Positions 47,370-57,122 of a stretch of 64,000 nt of DNA are shown here, one piece after another. Position 1 is the stretch's first letter, and every line of letters begins with the position of its first letter. The DNA lies in contig CAKTEM010000005.1 in the NCBI GenBank assembly GCA_934548045.1, positions 82,704 to 146,703 of the forward strand, written 5' to 3'. The position numbers were made by a program, and so were the translations under genes. The notes beneath the pieces were generated by a model. The model was not told the origin of the DNA. It saw nothing but the letters and a program-made list of their open reading frames with translations, and ran no database searches. The DNA is from an uncultured Faecalibacterium sp. GTDB lineage: Bacteria; Bacillota; Clostridia; Oscillospirales; Ruminococcaceae.

Positions 47370-49454
47370 ATGTCGAAACTGGTGATCGTGGAGTCGCCTG
47401 CCAAGGCGAAAACCATTGGTAAATATCTGGGCAGTGATTACGAGGTAACGGCCAGTATGGGCCATATCCGTGACCTGCCTGCTTCCCAGCTGGGAATTGA
47501 TGTCGAGCATGACTATGCGCCCCAGTACATCAGCATCAAGGGCAAGGAAAAGCTCATCAAAGAGCTGAAGAGCAAGGCCAAGCACTCGGACGGCGTCCTC
47601 CTCGCGACCGACCCGGACCGTGAGGGCGAAGCCATCAGCTGGCATCTGGCAAATATCCTCGGTCTGGACCCCCATGAACCCAACCGCGTGACCTTTGACG
47701 AGATCACCAAGAAGGGCGTTCAGGAGGGCATGGCGCACCCCCGTGCCATCGACGAAGACCTGTTCAACGCACAGCAGGCGCGCCGTGTGCTGGACCGTCT
47801 GGTGGGCTACAAACTGAGTCCGTTCCTCTGGCGGAAAGTCCGCCGCGGCCTGTCCGCTGGCCGTGTGCAGAGTGTTGCGGTCCGGCTTATCGACGACCGC
47901 GAAAAGGAGATCGAGAGCTTTAAGCCGGAAGAATACTGGAATGTGGATGCTACTCTCGGCGCAGGCCACAAGAGCTTTACCGCCCGTCTGGCCGCAGACG
48001 CAAACGGCAAGAAGCTTCTGCCCAAGAATGAGGCCGAAGCCCGTGCCATCGAGAAGGGTCTGGAAGGTGTCGATTATACCGTCGGCGAGCTGAAAAAAGG
48101 CAAGCGTGCCAAGCAGCCGACCCCGGCCTTCATCACCAGTACCCTCCAGCAGGAAGCTTCCCGTCGTCTCGGCTTCACTGCTACCCGTACCATGCGCGCG
48201 GCACAGACTCTGTACGAAGGCGTGGACATCGCCGGTCACGGCATGATGGGTCTGATCACCTACATGCGTACCGACAGCCTGCGCATTTCGGATGAAGCTG
48301 TCGCCGCCGCCAAGGAGTATATCGCCGGTGCCTACGGTGAACAGTATATCTGCCCCTATAAGCGCGTCTGGAAGACCAAGAGCGCGACTGCCGCACAGGA
48401 CGCCCACGAAGCCATCCGCCCGTCTGTGCCGTCTCTGACCCCGGACGAGGTGGACAAGAGCATCAGCGGCGACACCGCGAAACTCTACCGGATGATCTGG
48501 AGCCGCTTCATGGCGAGCCAGATGGCAGATTGCCAGCAGGATACCGTGTCGGTCACGGTCTATGCCGGTGATTATCGGTTCAAGGCCAGTGGCTACACCG
48601 TCACATTTGACGGCTTCACGGCTCTGTACGAGGAAGCCACCGACGAGAAGGAAAAGAAAGAGACCAGCCTGCCGCCGTTGGAACAGGGCCAGCTGCTCAA
48701 GCTGAAGGAGCTGAAGAGCGAGCAGAAGTTCACCCAGCCGCCTGCACGCTACACCGAAGCGACCCTCATTAAGGCACTGGAAGAAAACGGCATCGGCCGT
48801 CCTTCGACTTACGCGCCCATCATCACCACCATCATCGACCGTGGCTATGTCGAGCGTGAGCAGAAGAAGCTGAAACCCACCCTGCTGGGCCGTGCCGTGG
48901 ATGGCCTGATGCTGGAACAGTTCCCCCACATCGTCGATGTCGATTTCTCGGCCGAGATGGAAAAGAACCTCGATAAGGTCGAGAGCGGAAAGGCCGACTG
49001 GCACAAGACGGTGGATGATTTCTACAAGGGTTTTGCGGCCAGCCTTGAGCAGGCCGAGAAGAACATGGAGGGCAAAAAGGTCAAGGTTCCCGACGAGCCT
49101 TCCAGCGAGATCTGCGACCTTTGCGGCCGTCCGATGGTCATCAAGGTCGGCAAGTACGGCAAATTCCTAGCATGTTCCGGCTTCCCGGAGTGCCGCGGCA
49201 CCAAGCGTCTGGTAAAGGATACCGGCGGCATCTGCCCCAAGTGCGGCAAGGGCCGTATGCTGGAGCGCAAGAGCGCGAAGGGCCGTATCTACTACGGCTG
49301 TGAGCGGTACCCCGACTGCGATTTCATGACCTGGGATACCCCGGTCGCCACCAAGTGCGAGAAGTGCGGCTCCACCCTGTTCCGCAAGGGCTCCAAGCTC
49401 TACTGCGCAAAAGAGGGCTGCGATTTCGAGATGCCGGTGCCGAAGAAAGACTAA
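47370..49454 (+). CDS. topA: DNA topoisomerase I
   Basis: This 694-residue type IA topoisomerase relaxes negative supercoils. It has the TOPRIM motif VIVESPAKAKTIGKYLG at 4-20, DPDREGEAISWH near 82-93, the catalytic Tyr298 in YMRTDS, and three C-terminal zinc ribbons (CDLCGRPM...C, CPKCGKGRM...C, CEKCGSTLF...C). Length is typical for Firmicutes. The start follows AAGGGAG. It opens the long block of genes that runs to leuS. Confidence 0.97.
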   Translation: MSKLVIVESPAKAKTIGKYLGSDYEVTASMGHIRDLPASQLGIDVEHDYAPQYISIKGKEKLIKELKSKAKHSDGVLLATDPDREGEAISWHLANILGLDPHEPNRVTFDEITKKGVQEGMAHPRAIDEDLFNAQQARRVLDRLVGYKLSPFLWRKVRRGLSAGRVQSVAVRLIDDREKEIESFKPEEYWNVDATLGAGHKSFTARLAADANGKKLLPKNEAEARAIEKGLEGVDYTVGELKKGKRAKQPTPAFITSTLQQEASRRLGFTATRTMRAAQTLYEGVDIAGHGMMGLITYMRTDSLRISDEAVAAAKEYIAGAYGEQYICPYKRVWKTKSATAAQDAHEAIRPSVPSLTPDEVDKSISGDTAKLYRMIWSRFMASQMADCQQDTVSVTVYAGDYRFKASGYTVTFDGFTALYEEATDEKEKKETSLPPLEQGQLLKLKELKSEQKFTQPPARYTEATLIKALEENGIGRPSTYAPIITTIIDRGYVEREQKKLKPTLLGRAVDGLMLEQFPHIVDVDFSAEMEKNLDKVESGKADWHKTVDDFYKGFAASLEQAEKNMEGKKVKVPDEPSSEICDLCGRPMVIKVGKYGKFLACSGFPECRGTKRLVKDTGGICPKCGKGRMLERKSAKGRIYYGCERYPDCDFMTWDTPVATKCEKCGSTLFRKGSKLYCAKEGCDFEMPVPKKD

Positions 49455-49465
49455 GAGGATATTAG

Positions 49466-50839
49466 ATGGATCATAACGTTAAAATTTTAGGAGCAGGTCT
49501 GGCCGGCTGCGAAGCCGCCCTCTGGCTGGCTGGTAAGGGCGTCAAGGTCGACCTGTACGAGCAGAAGCCGACCCATTTTTCGCCTGCACACAAGAGCGAG
49601 GGCTTTGCCGAACTCATCTGCTCCAACAGCCTGAAAGCCGAGCGTCTGGACTCGGCGTCCGGTCTGCTCAAAGAAGAAATGCGTCGGATGGGCAGTCAGC
49701 TGCTCAACGCGGCCGAAGTTGCCCGTGTCGCTGCCGGCGGTGCATTGGCCGTTGACCGCGATACCTTCAGTGCCGAGGTCACCCGGATGGTGGAAGCGTG
49801 TGAGAACATCACCGTCCACCGGGAACAGGTGGAATATATCGACGAGAGCGCACCACTCTTGGTCGCGACCGGCCCTCTGACCGACGGCAAACTGGCGGAC
49901 GAGATCGGCCAGCTGACCGGTGATGAGCGTCTGCATTTCTACGATGCCGTCGCGCCCATCGTCACGGCCGAAAGCCTTGACTATGACCGCGTGTTCGCGG
50001 CTTCCCGGTATGACCGCGGCGAGGCGGATTACCTGAACTGCCCCTTCAACAAGGCAGAGTATGAGGCCTTCCATGCAGCTCTTGCCTCGGCAGAGCGTGC
50101 GCCGCTCCATGAGTTCGACAAGGGTGCGGAACAGTCCGCTCAGCCCGACCCGGACGCACATGGCAAAAAGGCTGACACCGTCACGGTCTACGAGGGCTGT
50201 ATGCCGATTGAAATTATGGCTGCGCGCGGTGCCGATACCATGCGGTTTGGCCCGTTGCGTCCGGTGGGTCTGGTCGACCCTCGCACCGGCCACCGTCCGT
50301 GGGCAAATGTCCAGCTCCGCGCCGAGAACAAGGAGCGGACCCTGTACAACATCGTCGGCTTCCAGACCAACCTGAAATGGGGCGAGCAGAAACGGGTCTT
50401 CTCGATGATCCCCGGCCTTGAAAATGCCGAGTTTGTCCGGTACGGCGTCATGCACCGGAACACCTTCCTCGATGCACCCCGTGTGCTGAACGCCGGTCTG
50501 TACCTGAATGAGCATCCGAATGTCTTCTTCGCCGGTCAGATCACCGGCTTTGAGGGCTATATGGAGAGCGCGGCCTGCGGTCTGCTGGCGGCACGGAACA
50601 TCTATGCACGCCTGACCGGCAAGCAGCTTCCGCCGCCGCCCAACGATACCATGTGCGGCGCGCTCATCCAGTACCTGACGACCGAGAACAAGCATTTCCA
50701 GCCGATGGGTGCCAACATGGGCATCCTGCCTCCGCTTCCTGCCGAGAGCCGTCCGCGTGACAAACGGCTCCGTTACATGGCTGTGGCCGAACGTGCCGTG
50801 GCCAGCTTCCAGCAGTGGCTGGACGAAAACGAACTGTAA
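49466..50839 (+). CDS. trmFO: tRNA m5U54 methyltransferase TrmFO
   Basis: TrmFO is the folate- and FAD-dependent enzyme that makes ribothymidine at tRNA position 54 in many Gram-positive bacteria. The 457-residue protein has the FAD motif KILGAGLAGCEAALWLA at 5-21, SNSLKAERLDSASGLLKEEMR near 51-71, and GCMPIEIMAARGADTMRFGPLRPVGL near 246. It is 11 bases after topA, a conserved order. Confidence 0.96.
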   Translation: MDHNVKILGAGLAGCEAALWLAGKGVKVDLYEQKPTHFSPAHKSEGFAELICSNSLKAERLDSASGLLKEEMRRMGSQLLNAAEVARVAAGGALAVDRDTFSAEVTRMVEACENITVHREQVEYIDESAPLLVATGPLTDGKLADEIGQLTGDERLHFYDAVAPIVTAESLDYDRVFAASRYDRGEADYLNCPFNKAEYEAFHAALASAERAPLHEFDKGAEQSAQPDPDAHGKKADTVTVYEGCMPIEIMAARGADTMRFGPLRPVGLVDPRTGHRPWANVQLRAENKERTLYNIVGFQTNLKWGEQKRVFSMIPGLENAEFVRYGVMHRNTFLDAPRVLNAGLYLNEHPNVFFAGQITGFEGYMESAACGLLAARNIYARLTGKQLPPPPNDTMCGALIQYLTTENKHFQPMGANMGILPPLPAESRPRDKRLRYMAVAERAVASFQQWLDENEL

Positions 50840-50854
50840 AAAGGAGACTGCGCT

Positions 50855-51865
50855 ATGAAAATTATCGTGGATATGATGGGCGGCGACAATGCACCTCTGG
50901 CGGTGCTGGAAGGTGCGGCGGCTGCGGTCAAAGAGTACGGCGTCCAGCTGATCGGCGTGGGCGACGAAGCTCTGGTGCGCAAGACGGCGGCGGAACATAA
51001 CATTCCGCTGGACGGCATCGAGCTGGTGAACTGCACCGAGGTCATCGAGATGTGCGACGAGCCGGCCCGTGCCATCCGCACCAAGAAGGATTCCTCCATC
51101 GTGGTGGGCCTGAACATGCTGAAAGAGGGCAAAGGCGACGCCTTTGTCTCCGCAGGCTCCACCGGCGCGCTCCATGTGGGCGCAAGCCTCATCGTCCGCA
51201 CCCTGCGCGGCATCAAGCGTCCGGCTCTGGCGACGATGGTTCCGGCCAAGAAGCAGGCTTATCTGCTGCTGGACTGCGGCGCGAACGTTGAGTGCCGCCC
51301 CGAGATGCTGGCCGCCTTTGCGGTCATGGGCAGCTGCTATGTCAATAAAGTCGAGGGCCGCACTTCGCCCTCGGTCGCGCTGGCGAACAACGGTGCGGAG
51401 GAGTCGAAAGGTACCCCGATGCTCAAGGAAGCCCATCAGCTGCTCAAGACTACGCCCGGCATCCGGTTCGTCGGCAATATCGAGCCGCGTGACGTGCCGA
51501 ACGGCGAGGTCGATGTGGTAGTCTGCGACGGCTTTACTGGCAATGTTATCTTGAAGCTGACCGAGGGCGTCGCAAAGATGCTGCTGGGGATGCTCAAAGA
51601 GATGTTCCTGAAGAACCTCGGCGGCAAGCTGGCCTATCTGCTGCTCAAGAGCGGTGTGTCTGACCTCAAGCACCAGATGGACAGCGAGGAGTACGGCGGC
51701 GCACCCTTCCTCGGCGCAAAGCAGCCGGTCATCAAGGCGCATGGTTCGTCCAAGGCCAAGGGCATCAAGAACGCCATCCGTCAGGCAAAAGTTTGTGTCG
51801 AAAACGACCTGTGCGGCACCATGCAGACGGCTCTCGATGAGCTGAACGCATCGTCCGCCCAGTGA
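50855..51865 (+). CDS. plsX: Phosphate acyltransferase PlsX
   Basis: PlsX makes acyl-phosphate from acyl-ACP, the first step of phospholipid synthesis with PlsY. This 336-residue protein has IVDMMGGDNAPLAVLEGA at 3-20, VSAGSTGALHVGAS near 98-111, and VVCDGFTGNVILKLTEG near 221-237. Length is normal. It is 15 bases after trmFO. In most Firmicutes plsX is followed by fab genes or acpP before rnc; here rnc follows directly. Confidence 0.96.
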   Translation: MKIIVDMMGGDNAPLAVLEGAAAAVKEYGVQLIGVGDEALVRKTAAEHNIPLDGIELVNCTEVIEMCDEPARAIRTKKDSSIVVGLNMLKEGKGDAFVSAGSTGALHVGASLIVRTLRGIKRPALATMVPAKKQAYLLLDCGANVECRPEMLAAFAVMGSCYVNKVEGRTSPSVALANNGAEESKGTPMLKEAHQLLKTTPGIRFVGNIEPRDVPNGEVDVVVCDGFTGNVILKLTEGVAKMLLGMLKEMFLKNLGGKLAYLLLKSGVSDLKHQMDSEEYGGAPFLGAKQPVIKAHGSSKAKGIKNAIRQAKVCVENDLCGTMQTALDELNASSAQ

Positions 51866-51897
51866 CAGAGAGTCATTCAACAAAGGGGAGCAAAAGA

Positions 51898-52572
51898 ATG
51901 AGTCATCAACTCGAAACCATTATCGGCTACAAATTCAAGAATCCGGAGCTGCTCCAGACGGCTCTGACCCACACCAGCTACGCCAACGAGAGCAAAGTTC
52001 CGGTCAAGCACAACGAGCGTCTGGAATTCCTCGGCGACAGCGTCCTGCAGATCGTGTCGGCAGATTACCTGTTCCACGCATACGCCGACCGCCCGGAAGG
52101 TGACCTGACCCGTATTCGTTCCAGCCTCGTCAGCGAGGGCGCACTGTTCCAGTTCGCGCAGGAGATCAATCTGGGCGAGTATCTCCGTCTGGGCCGTGGT
52201 GAGGAACGCTGCGGCGGACGCAACCGCCCGAGCGTCGTCTCGGATGCGTTCGAGGCCGTCATTGCCGCCCTCTATCTGGACGGCGGCATGGATGTCGCCC
52301 GGAACTTCATCCTGCCCTTCATCACCGAGGGCAAGCACGCTGAGGCCGACTATAAGACCCGTCTGCAGGAGATCGTCCAGCAGAACCCGGAAGAGCGGTT
52401 GAGCTATGTGGTCGAAGAGGAGTCCGGCCCCGACCACGACAAGCATTTCGTGGTGGCCGTCCGGTTCAATTCGGACAAGGTCGCCCGGGGCGAGGGCCGG
52501 AGCAAGAAGCTTGCGGAGCAGCACGCCGCGCGTGAGGCTCTGAAACTGCTGGGAGTTATCAAGGAAAAGTAA
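51898..52572 (+). CDS. rnc: Ribonuclease III
   Basis: This 224-residue enzyme cuts double-stranded RNA in rRNA processing and mRNA control. It has the catalytic signature NERLEFLGDSVLQIVSADYLF near 39-59, then PSVVSDAFEAVIAALYLDGG and a C-terminal double-stranded RNA-binding domain (about 154-222) ending RSKKLAEQHAAREALKLLG. The start at 51898 follows AAGGGGAG; the longer in-frame reading from 51862 overlaps plsX and adds residues not seen in the family. smc starts four bases after its stop. Confidence 0.96.
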   Translation: MSHQLETIIGYKFKNPELLQTALTHTSYANESKVPVKHNERLEFLGDSVLQIVSADYLFHAYADRPEGDLTRIRSSLVSEGALFQFAQEINLGEYLRLGRGEERCGGRNRPSVVSDAFEAVIAALYLDGGMDVARNFILPFITEGKHAEADYKTRLQEIVQQNPEERLSYVVEEESGPDHDKHFVVAVRFNSDKVARGEGRSKKLAEQHAAREALKLLGVIKEK

Positions 52573-52576
52573 GCCG

Positions 52577-55500
52577 ATGGTTTTAAAAGAACTGGAGATC
52601 CAGGGATTCAAAAGTTTTCCGGATAAAGTCAAGATCCGCTTCGACGAGGGCGTGACGGCGGTCGTCGGGCCGAACGGCTCGGGCAAGTCGAACCTGTCGG
52701 ATGCGGTGCGCTGGGTGCTAGGCGAGACCAGTACCCGGCAGCTTCGCGCTGCTGGCAAGATGGAAGACGTCATCTTCGGCGGCACCCGGCGGCGCGGCGC
52801 GATGGGATTCGCAATGGTGCGGCTGACGCTGGACAACCACGACCACACACTCGATCTCGACGCCGAGGAAGCAGTCATCGGCCGCAAGTATTACCGCTCG
52901 GGCGAGAGCGAGTACAGCATCAACGGCCAGATCTGCCGCCTGAAAGATATCTATGAGCTGCTGCTGGATACCGGCATCGGACGGGATGGCTATTCGGTCA
53001 TCGGGCAGGGCCGTATCGCAGAGATCGTCGCCGCCAAGAGCAACGAGCGGAGAGAGATCTTCGAGGAAGCCTGCGGCATCGCGAAATACCGCTACCGCAA
53101 AAACGAGGCCGAGCGGCGTCTGCTGGCGGCATCCGAAAATCTGGAACGCCTGAAAGACATCTTGGGCGAACTGGAAAGCCGGGTCGAGCCGTTGCGGCAG
53201 GAGAGCGAAAAGGCGGAGAAATTTCTCGCCCTGAGCAGCCGGAAAAAGACGCTGGAAGTCACCCTCTGGACGGATGGCGTGCATCGCGCGCGCGAATCCG
53301 TTCGCCAGCAGGTGCGCGATTACGAGACGGCACAGGCGGATTATGAGCGTTTCGACCGGCAGGCCAAGACCGCTGAGGCCGAGGCTGAGGAGATCCGGAT
53401 GCAGGCGCAGCGGTTGACCATCGCTGTCGAACGCCTGAATGGGGATATCCGCAGCATCACCGAGCAGATCAGCGGAAGTGAAAGCCGAATCGCCGTCCTC
53501 GAAAACGACATCCTCCGTAACGAGGAGAGCGCGGAAAGCCTGCGGCAGGAGATCGCGGCAGGGGAGCAGGACAGCACCGAAGCCGCCGCCGCGCTGGAAC
53601 GCCACCGCGCCGTGGCGAAGGCGATGGAGCAGGCCGGAAAGAAGCTGGCCGACGACATCGCCGCCCTGAGCGAAGAGCTTGTTCGGATGACGAGCGAGAA
53701 CAACGCCAGCGGCGAGCGTCAGGATGTTCTGCGAAATGAGGTAGCTGGACTGAACGCCCAGCACACCGAGGCACAGGTGGCAAAAGCCGCCGCCGAAGCC
53801 GCCGGGCAGTCAGCACAGGAGCGTCTGCCTGCGCTGGAACAAGCGGTCACGGAGCTGAATACTCAGTACGACGAGACGAAAAAAGACCTCGAGGATACCA
53901 TCCAGTACCAGAAGGTGCTGGCCGACAACGAAAAGCAGCTGTCCAACATCCGTTCCGGTCTGGAACTCAAACTCAAGCACCGCCGTGCCGCCCTCGAGGA
54001 GGCCGACGCCGAGGAACAGAAGCTGGGCCGGGAGCTGGATGCTTCCCGTCAGCGGCTGTCCGTCCTGCGTGAATTGGAAAAGAATATGGACGGCTATCAG
54101 AATTCGGTCAAGACCGTCATGCGCGCGGCGTCTGCACGGCGTCTGCGCGGCATCATCGGGCCGGTGTCGGCGATTCTGGAAGTTGAACCGGGCAAGGAGA
54201 CCGCCATCGAAACGGCTCTGGGCGGTGCATTGCAGAACATTGTAGTCGAAAACGAAAAGGCAGCCAAAGCCGCCATCGCCCTGTTGAAGAGCGAGAACGC
54301 AGGCCGCGCGACCTTCCTGCCGCTGGATACCGTCCAGCCGGGAACTTTCCGGGGAAACCTGACCGGTTCGGCCTGTCTGGCGTCCAGCCTTGTCAAGGCG
54401 GATGAACGATATAAGAATATCGTCTCCAATCTGTTGGGGCGCATCGTCGTCGTGGAAGAAATCAACGAGGCCTCCCGTATAGCTCGGGAGCTGGGCTACC
54501 ACAACAAGGTCGTGACCATCGACGGTCAGGTCATCAATGCAGGCGGCAGCTTCACGGGCGGCAGTGTCCAGCGTTCGGCTGGCCTGTTTACCCGGAAGCA
54601 GGAGATGGAGGAGTTGCGTATCAAAGCGGCAAAACTCCAGAAAGCATGCATCGCCGCGCAGGAGAAGACCGACCAGTGCAAGGAGCAGGTGGATGCCCTG
54701 TCCGCCGAGCTGACTGCGACCAACAGCGAACAAATTACGGCGGCGAACGACCGTGTCCGTGCCGAAGCGGAACAGAAGCGTCTGGAAGCGGCTCTGGAAC
54801 AGACCGGCAACGCCCGGGATGTCCGGAATGAAGAGATAAAAGCTCTGCACGCCCAGATGGACGCCAGCCGGGAAAAAGCGGCGCAGGCGGCGGAAAAGGA
54901 AGCTGACCTGACCGCACAGCTGGAACAGAAGTCAAAGGAACTCGAGCGTCTGGCCGAGGGCGGCGATGCCTTCCTCGCACAGCAGAAGGAACTGTCCGAC
55001 AAGCTGAGTGCGAAGCGGCTGGAACAGCTGACCCGTCAGAAGGACGCAGAGCTGGCACAGAGCCAGATCGCGGCACTGGAACAGCGGAGCAGAGATGCCG
55101 CCAGCCGGAAAGCGACCCTCGAAGAGGGCATTGCGGCACTGGAACAGCGAAGCGATGCCTGCCGTGCGGAGATCAACTTCATCCGTCAGGCCAAGACCGA
55201 CAGCTCGGAGAAGATTTTCCAGAAAGAGGAAGAAATCAAGGCCGCGACCGAAAAGCGTCTGAGTTATCAGCAGAAGGAGACTGAAACGCTGGCAAAGGCT
55301 CGCACCGCCGCCGACAGCCGCGAGGAGATGAGCCGGGAGATGGCACGTCTGGCCGAGCGGAAAGCGGCGGCAGAAGCGGAGTACGACCAGATGGCCGCAA
55401 AGCTCTGGGATGAGTACCAGCTGACGGTCAGTCAGGCCGAAGAGGTCAGCGTCGATTTCGACAGCCTGCCCCAGCTCCGGGCGCAGGTGTCCGACCTGCG

Positions 55501-56134
55501 GAACAAGATTCGCGCCCTCGGCAGTGTCAATGTGGGAGCCATCGAGGAGTACAAAGAGGTCAAGGGCCGCTACGATACCCTTCAGGTGCAAGTCACGGAT
55601 GTCGAGGAAAGCCGGAACGAGCTGACCCGGATGATCGCCGGACTCAGCCGCCAGATGCGCGAAATCTTCTCGGACAGCTTCCGAGCCATCAACGAGAACT
55701 TTGGCCGGGTCTTCCGGGAACTGTTCGGCGGCGGCGAAGCAAGCCTTGTACTGGAAGACGAGAGCGATGTCCTGTCCAGCGGCATTGGTATTCAGGTCGC
55801 GCCGCCGGGCAAGGTCATCAAGAACCTCGAAGCTCTCTCGGGCGGCGAGCAGGCACTGGTGGCAATCAGCATCTACTTCGCCATCATGGCCGTCAATCCG
55901 GCACCGTTCTGCATCCTCGACGAGATCGAGGCGGCTCTGGATGATGCTAACGTCGGCCGGTTTGCGCAGTACCTGCGCCGGGTGAGCGACAAGACCCAGT
56001 TCATCGTCATCACCCACCGCCGCGGCACGATGGAAGCCGCCAACATCCTGTATGGTGTCACCATGCAGGAGGACGGTGTGTCCAAGCTGCTGAAACTTGA
56101 CCTCGAACAGGTTGACGCGACACTGGTTTCGTAG
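52577..56134 (+). CDS. smc: Chromosome segregation protein SMC
   Basis: This 1185-residue condensin ATPase organises and separates chromosomes. It has the Walker A VVGPNGSGKSNLSDAVRWVLGE near 28-49, coiled coil arms, a hinge at about 515-640 (RRLRGIIGPVSAILEVEPGKE, then NAGGSFTGGSVQ), and the C-terminal signature LSGGEQALVAISIYFAI with ILDEIEAALDDANV. Length is typical. Order rnc-smc-ftsY is conserved in Firmicutes. A promoter for ftsY overlaps its end. Confidence 0.97.
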   Translation: MVLKELEIQGFKSFPDKVKIRFDEGVTAVVGPNGSGKSNLSDAVRWVLGETSTRQLRAAGKMEDVIFGGTRRRGAMGFAMVRLTLDNHDHTLDLDAEEAVIGRKYYRSGESEYSINGQICRLKDIYELLLDTGIGRDGYSVIGQGRIAEIVAAKSNERREIFEEACGIAKYRYRKNEAERRLLAASENLERLKDILGELESRVEPLRQESEKAEKFLALSSRKKTLEVTLWTDGVHRARESVRQQVRDYETAQADYERFDRQAKTAEAEAEEIRMQAQRLTIAVERLNGDIRSITEQISGSESRIAVLENDILRNEESAESLRQEIAAGEQDSTEAAAALERHRAVAKAMEQAGKKLADDIAALSEELVRMTSENNASGERQDVLRNEVAGLNAQHTEAQVAKAAAEAAGQSAQERLPALEQAVTELNTQYDETKKDLEDTIQYQKVLADNEKQLSNIRSGLELKLKHRRAALEEADAEEQKLGRELDASRQRLSVLRELEKNMDGYQNSVKTVMRAASARRLRGIIGPVSAILEVEPGKETAIETALGGALQNIVVENEKAAKAAIALLKSENAGRATFLPLDTVQPGTFRGNLTGSACLASSLVKADERYKNIVSNLLGRIVVVEEINEASRIARELGYHNKVVTIDGQVINAGGSFTGGSVQRSAGLFTRKQEMEELRIKAAKLQKACIAAQEKTDQCKEQVDALSAELTATNSEQITAANDRVRAEAEQKRLEAALEQTGNARDVRNEEIKALHAQMDASREKAAQAAEKEADLTAQLEQKSKELERLAEGGDAFLAQQKELSDKLSAKRLEQLTRQKDAELAQSQIAALEQRSRDAASRKATLEEGIAALEQRSDACRAEINFIRQAKTDSSEKIFQKEEEIKAATEKRLSYQQKETETLAKARTAADSREEMSREMARLAERKAAAEAEYDQMAAKLWDEYQLTVSQAEEVSVDFDSLPQLRAQVSDLRNKIRALGSVNVGAIEEYKEVKGRYDTLQVQVTDVEESRNELTRMIAGLSRQMREIFSDSFRAINENFGRVFRELFGGGEASLVLEDESDVLSSGIGIQVAPPGKVIKNLEALSGGEQALVAISIYFAIMAVNPAPFCILDEIEAALDDANVGRFAQYLRRVSDKTQFIVITHRRGTMEAANILYGVTMQEDGVSKLLKLDLEQVDATLVS

Positions 56135-56141
56135 GTATAAT
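56112..56141 (+). promoter_or_regulatory. Internal promoter before ftsY
   Basis: TTGACG (56112-56117) and TATAAT (56136-56141) are 18 bases apart; the -35 box lies in the last codons of smc. Confidence 0.6.
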
Positions 56142-56179
56142 AAAATATATAAATTACAAACACAAAAAGGGAGGCCACA

Positions 56180-57121
56180 ATGGGACTCTTTGGATTTGGC
56201 AAAAAAGAAAAAGATAAAATGAAGGACGGTCTCGAGAAGACTCGTACGGGTTTCTGGGGCAACATCCTGAACACGCTGACCGGCAGCAAGATCGACGACG
56301 ACTTGTATGACAGTTTGGAAGAGCAGCTCATCCTCGCGGACGTCGGTGGCGAAGTCGCCATCCGTCTGGTGGACGAACTGCGCGACCGGGTCAACGCAAA
56401 GGGCCTGAAGACCGGCGAGCAGGCAGCAGACGCCCTCCGTGATATCATCGCGGACGAGATGCGCCCAGACGCGGAGATGAATCTTGACGGCCACCCGGCG
56501 GTCATCCTCGTCATCGGCGTCAACGGCGTCGGCAAGACGACCAGCATCGCAAAGCTGGCCGATTACTACACCCGTCAGGGCCGCAAGGTCATGCTGGCGG
56601 CAGGTGATACCTTCCGTGCGGCGGCCAGCGAACAGCTGGAGATCTGGGCGAACCGTGCCAACGTTCCCCTCGTCAAGGCTGGCGAGGGCGCAGACCCGGC
56701 GGCGGTTATCTTCGATACCGTCAAGTCGGCGACCGCGCGCGGCTATGACATGGTCATCGCCGACACCGCAGGTCGTCTCCACAACAAGGCAAATCTGATG
56801 AATGAGCTGTCCAAAATCAGCCGCAGCGTCAAGAAGGCTTCTCCGGAAGCCAGCCTCGAGACCCTGCTGGTTCTGGACGCCATCACCGGTCAGAACGCCA
56901 TCAGTCAGGCAAAGGAATTCTGCAAGGCCGCAAACGCGACCGGCATCATCCTGACCAAGCTGGACGGCACCGCAAAGGGCGGCTGCGTCGTCGCGGTCAA
57001 ACAGCGGCTGGGTCTGCCGGTCCGGTTCATCGGCGTGGGCGAGGGCATCGACGACCTGATCCCCTTCACGCCGGAAGGCTTCGTGGAAGAACTCATCCCT
57101 CGAACGAACTGGAGGCACTAA
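56180..57121 (+). CDS. ftsY: Signal recognition particle receptor FtsY
   Basis: FtsY is the membrane-associated GTPase that receives SRP-ribosome complexes. The 313-residue protein has a short N-terminal basic stretch, the N domain, and the G domain with GVNGVGKTTSIAKLA near 114-128, AAGDTFRAAASEQLE, DTAGRLHNKANLM and TKLDGTAKGG near 256-265. The long acidic A domain of proteobacteria is absent, as usual in Firmicutes. The start follows AGGGAGG. rdgB follows after one base. Confidence 0.96.
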   Translation: MGLFGFGKKEKDKMKDGLEKTRTGFWGNILNTLTGSKIDDDLYDSLEEQLILADVGGEVAIRLVDELRDRVNAKGLKTGEQAADALRDIIADEMRPDAEMNLDGHPAVILVIGVNGVGKTTSIAKLADYYTRQGRKVMLAAGDTFRAAASEQLEIWANRANVPLVKAGEGADPAAVIFDTVKSATARGYDMVIADTAGRLHNKANLMNELSKISRSVKKASPEASLETLLVLDAITGQNAISQAKEFCKAANATGIILTKLDGTAKGGCVVAVKQRLGLPVRFIGVGEGIDDLIPFTPEGFVEELIPRTNWRH

Positions 57122-57122
57122 T

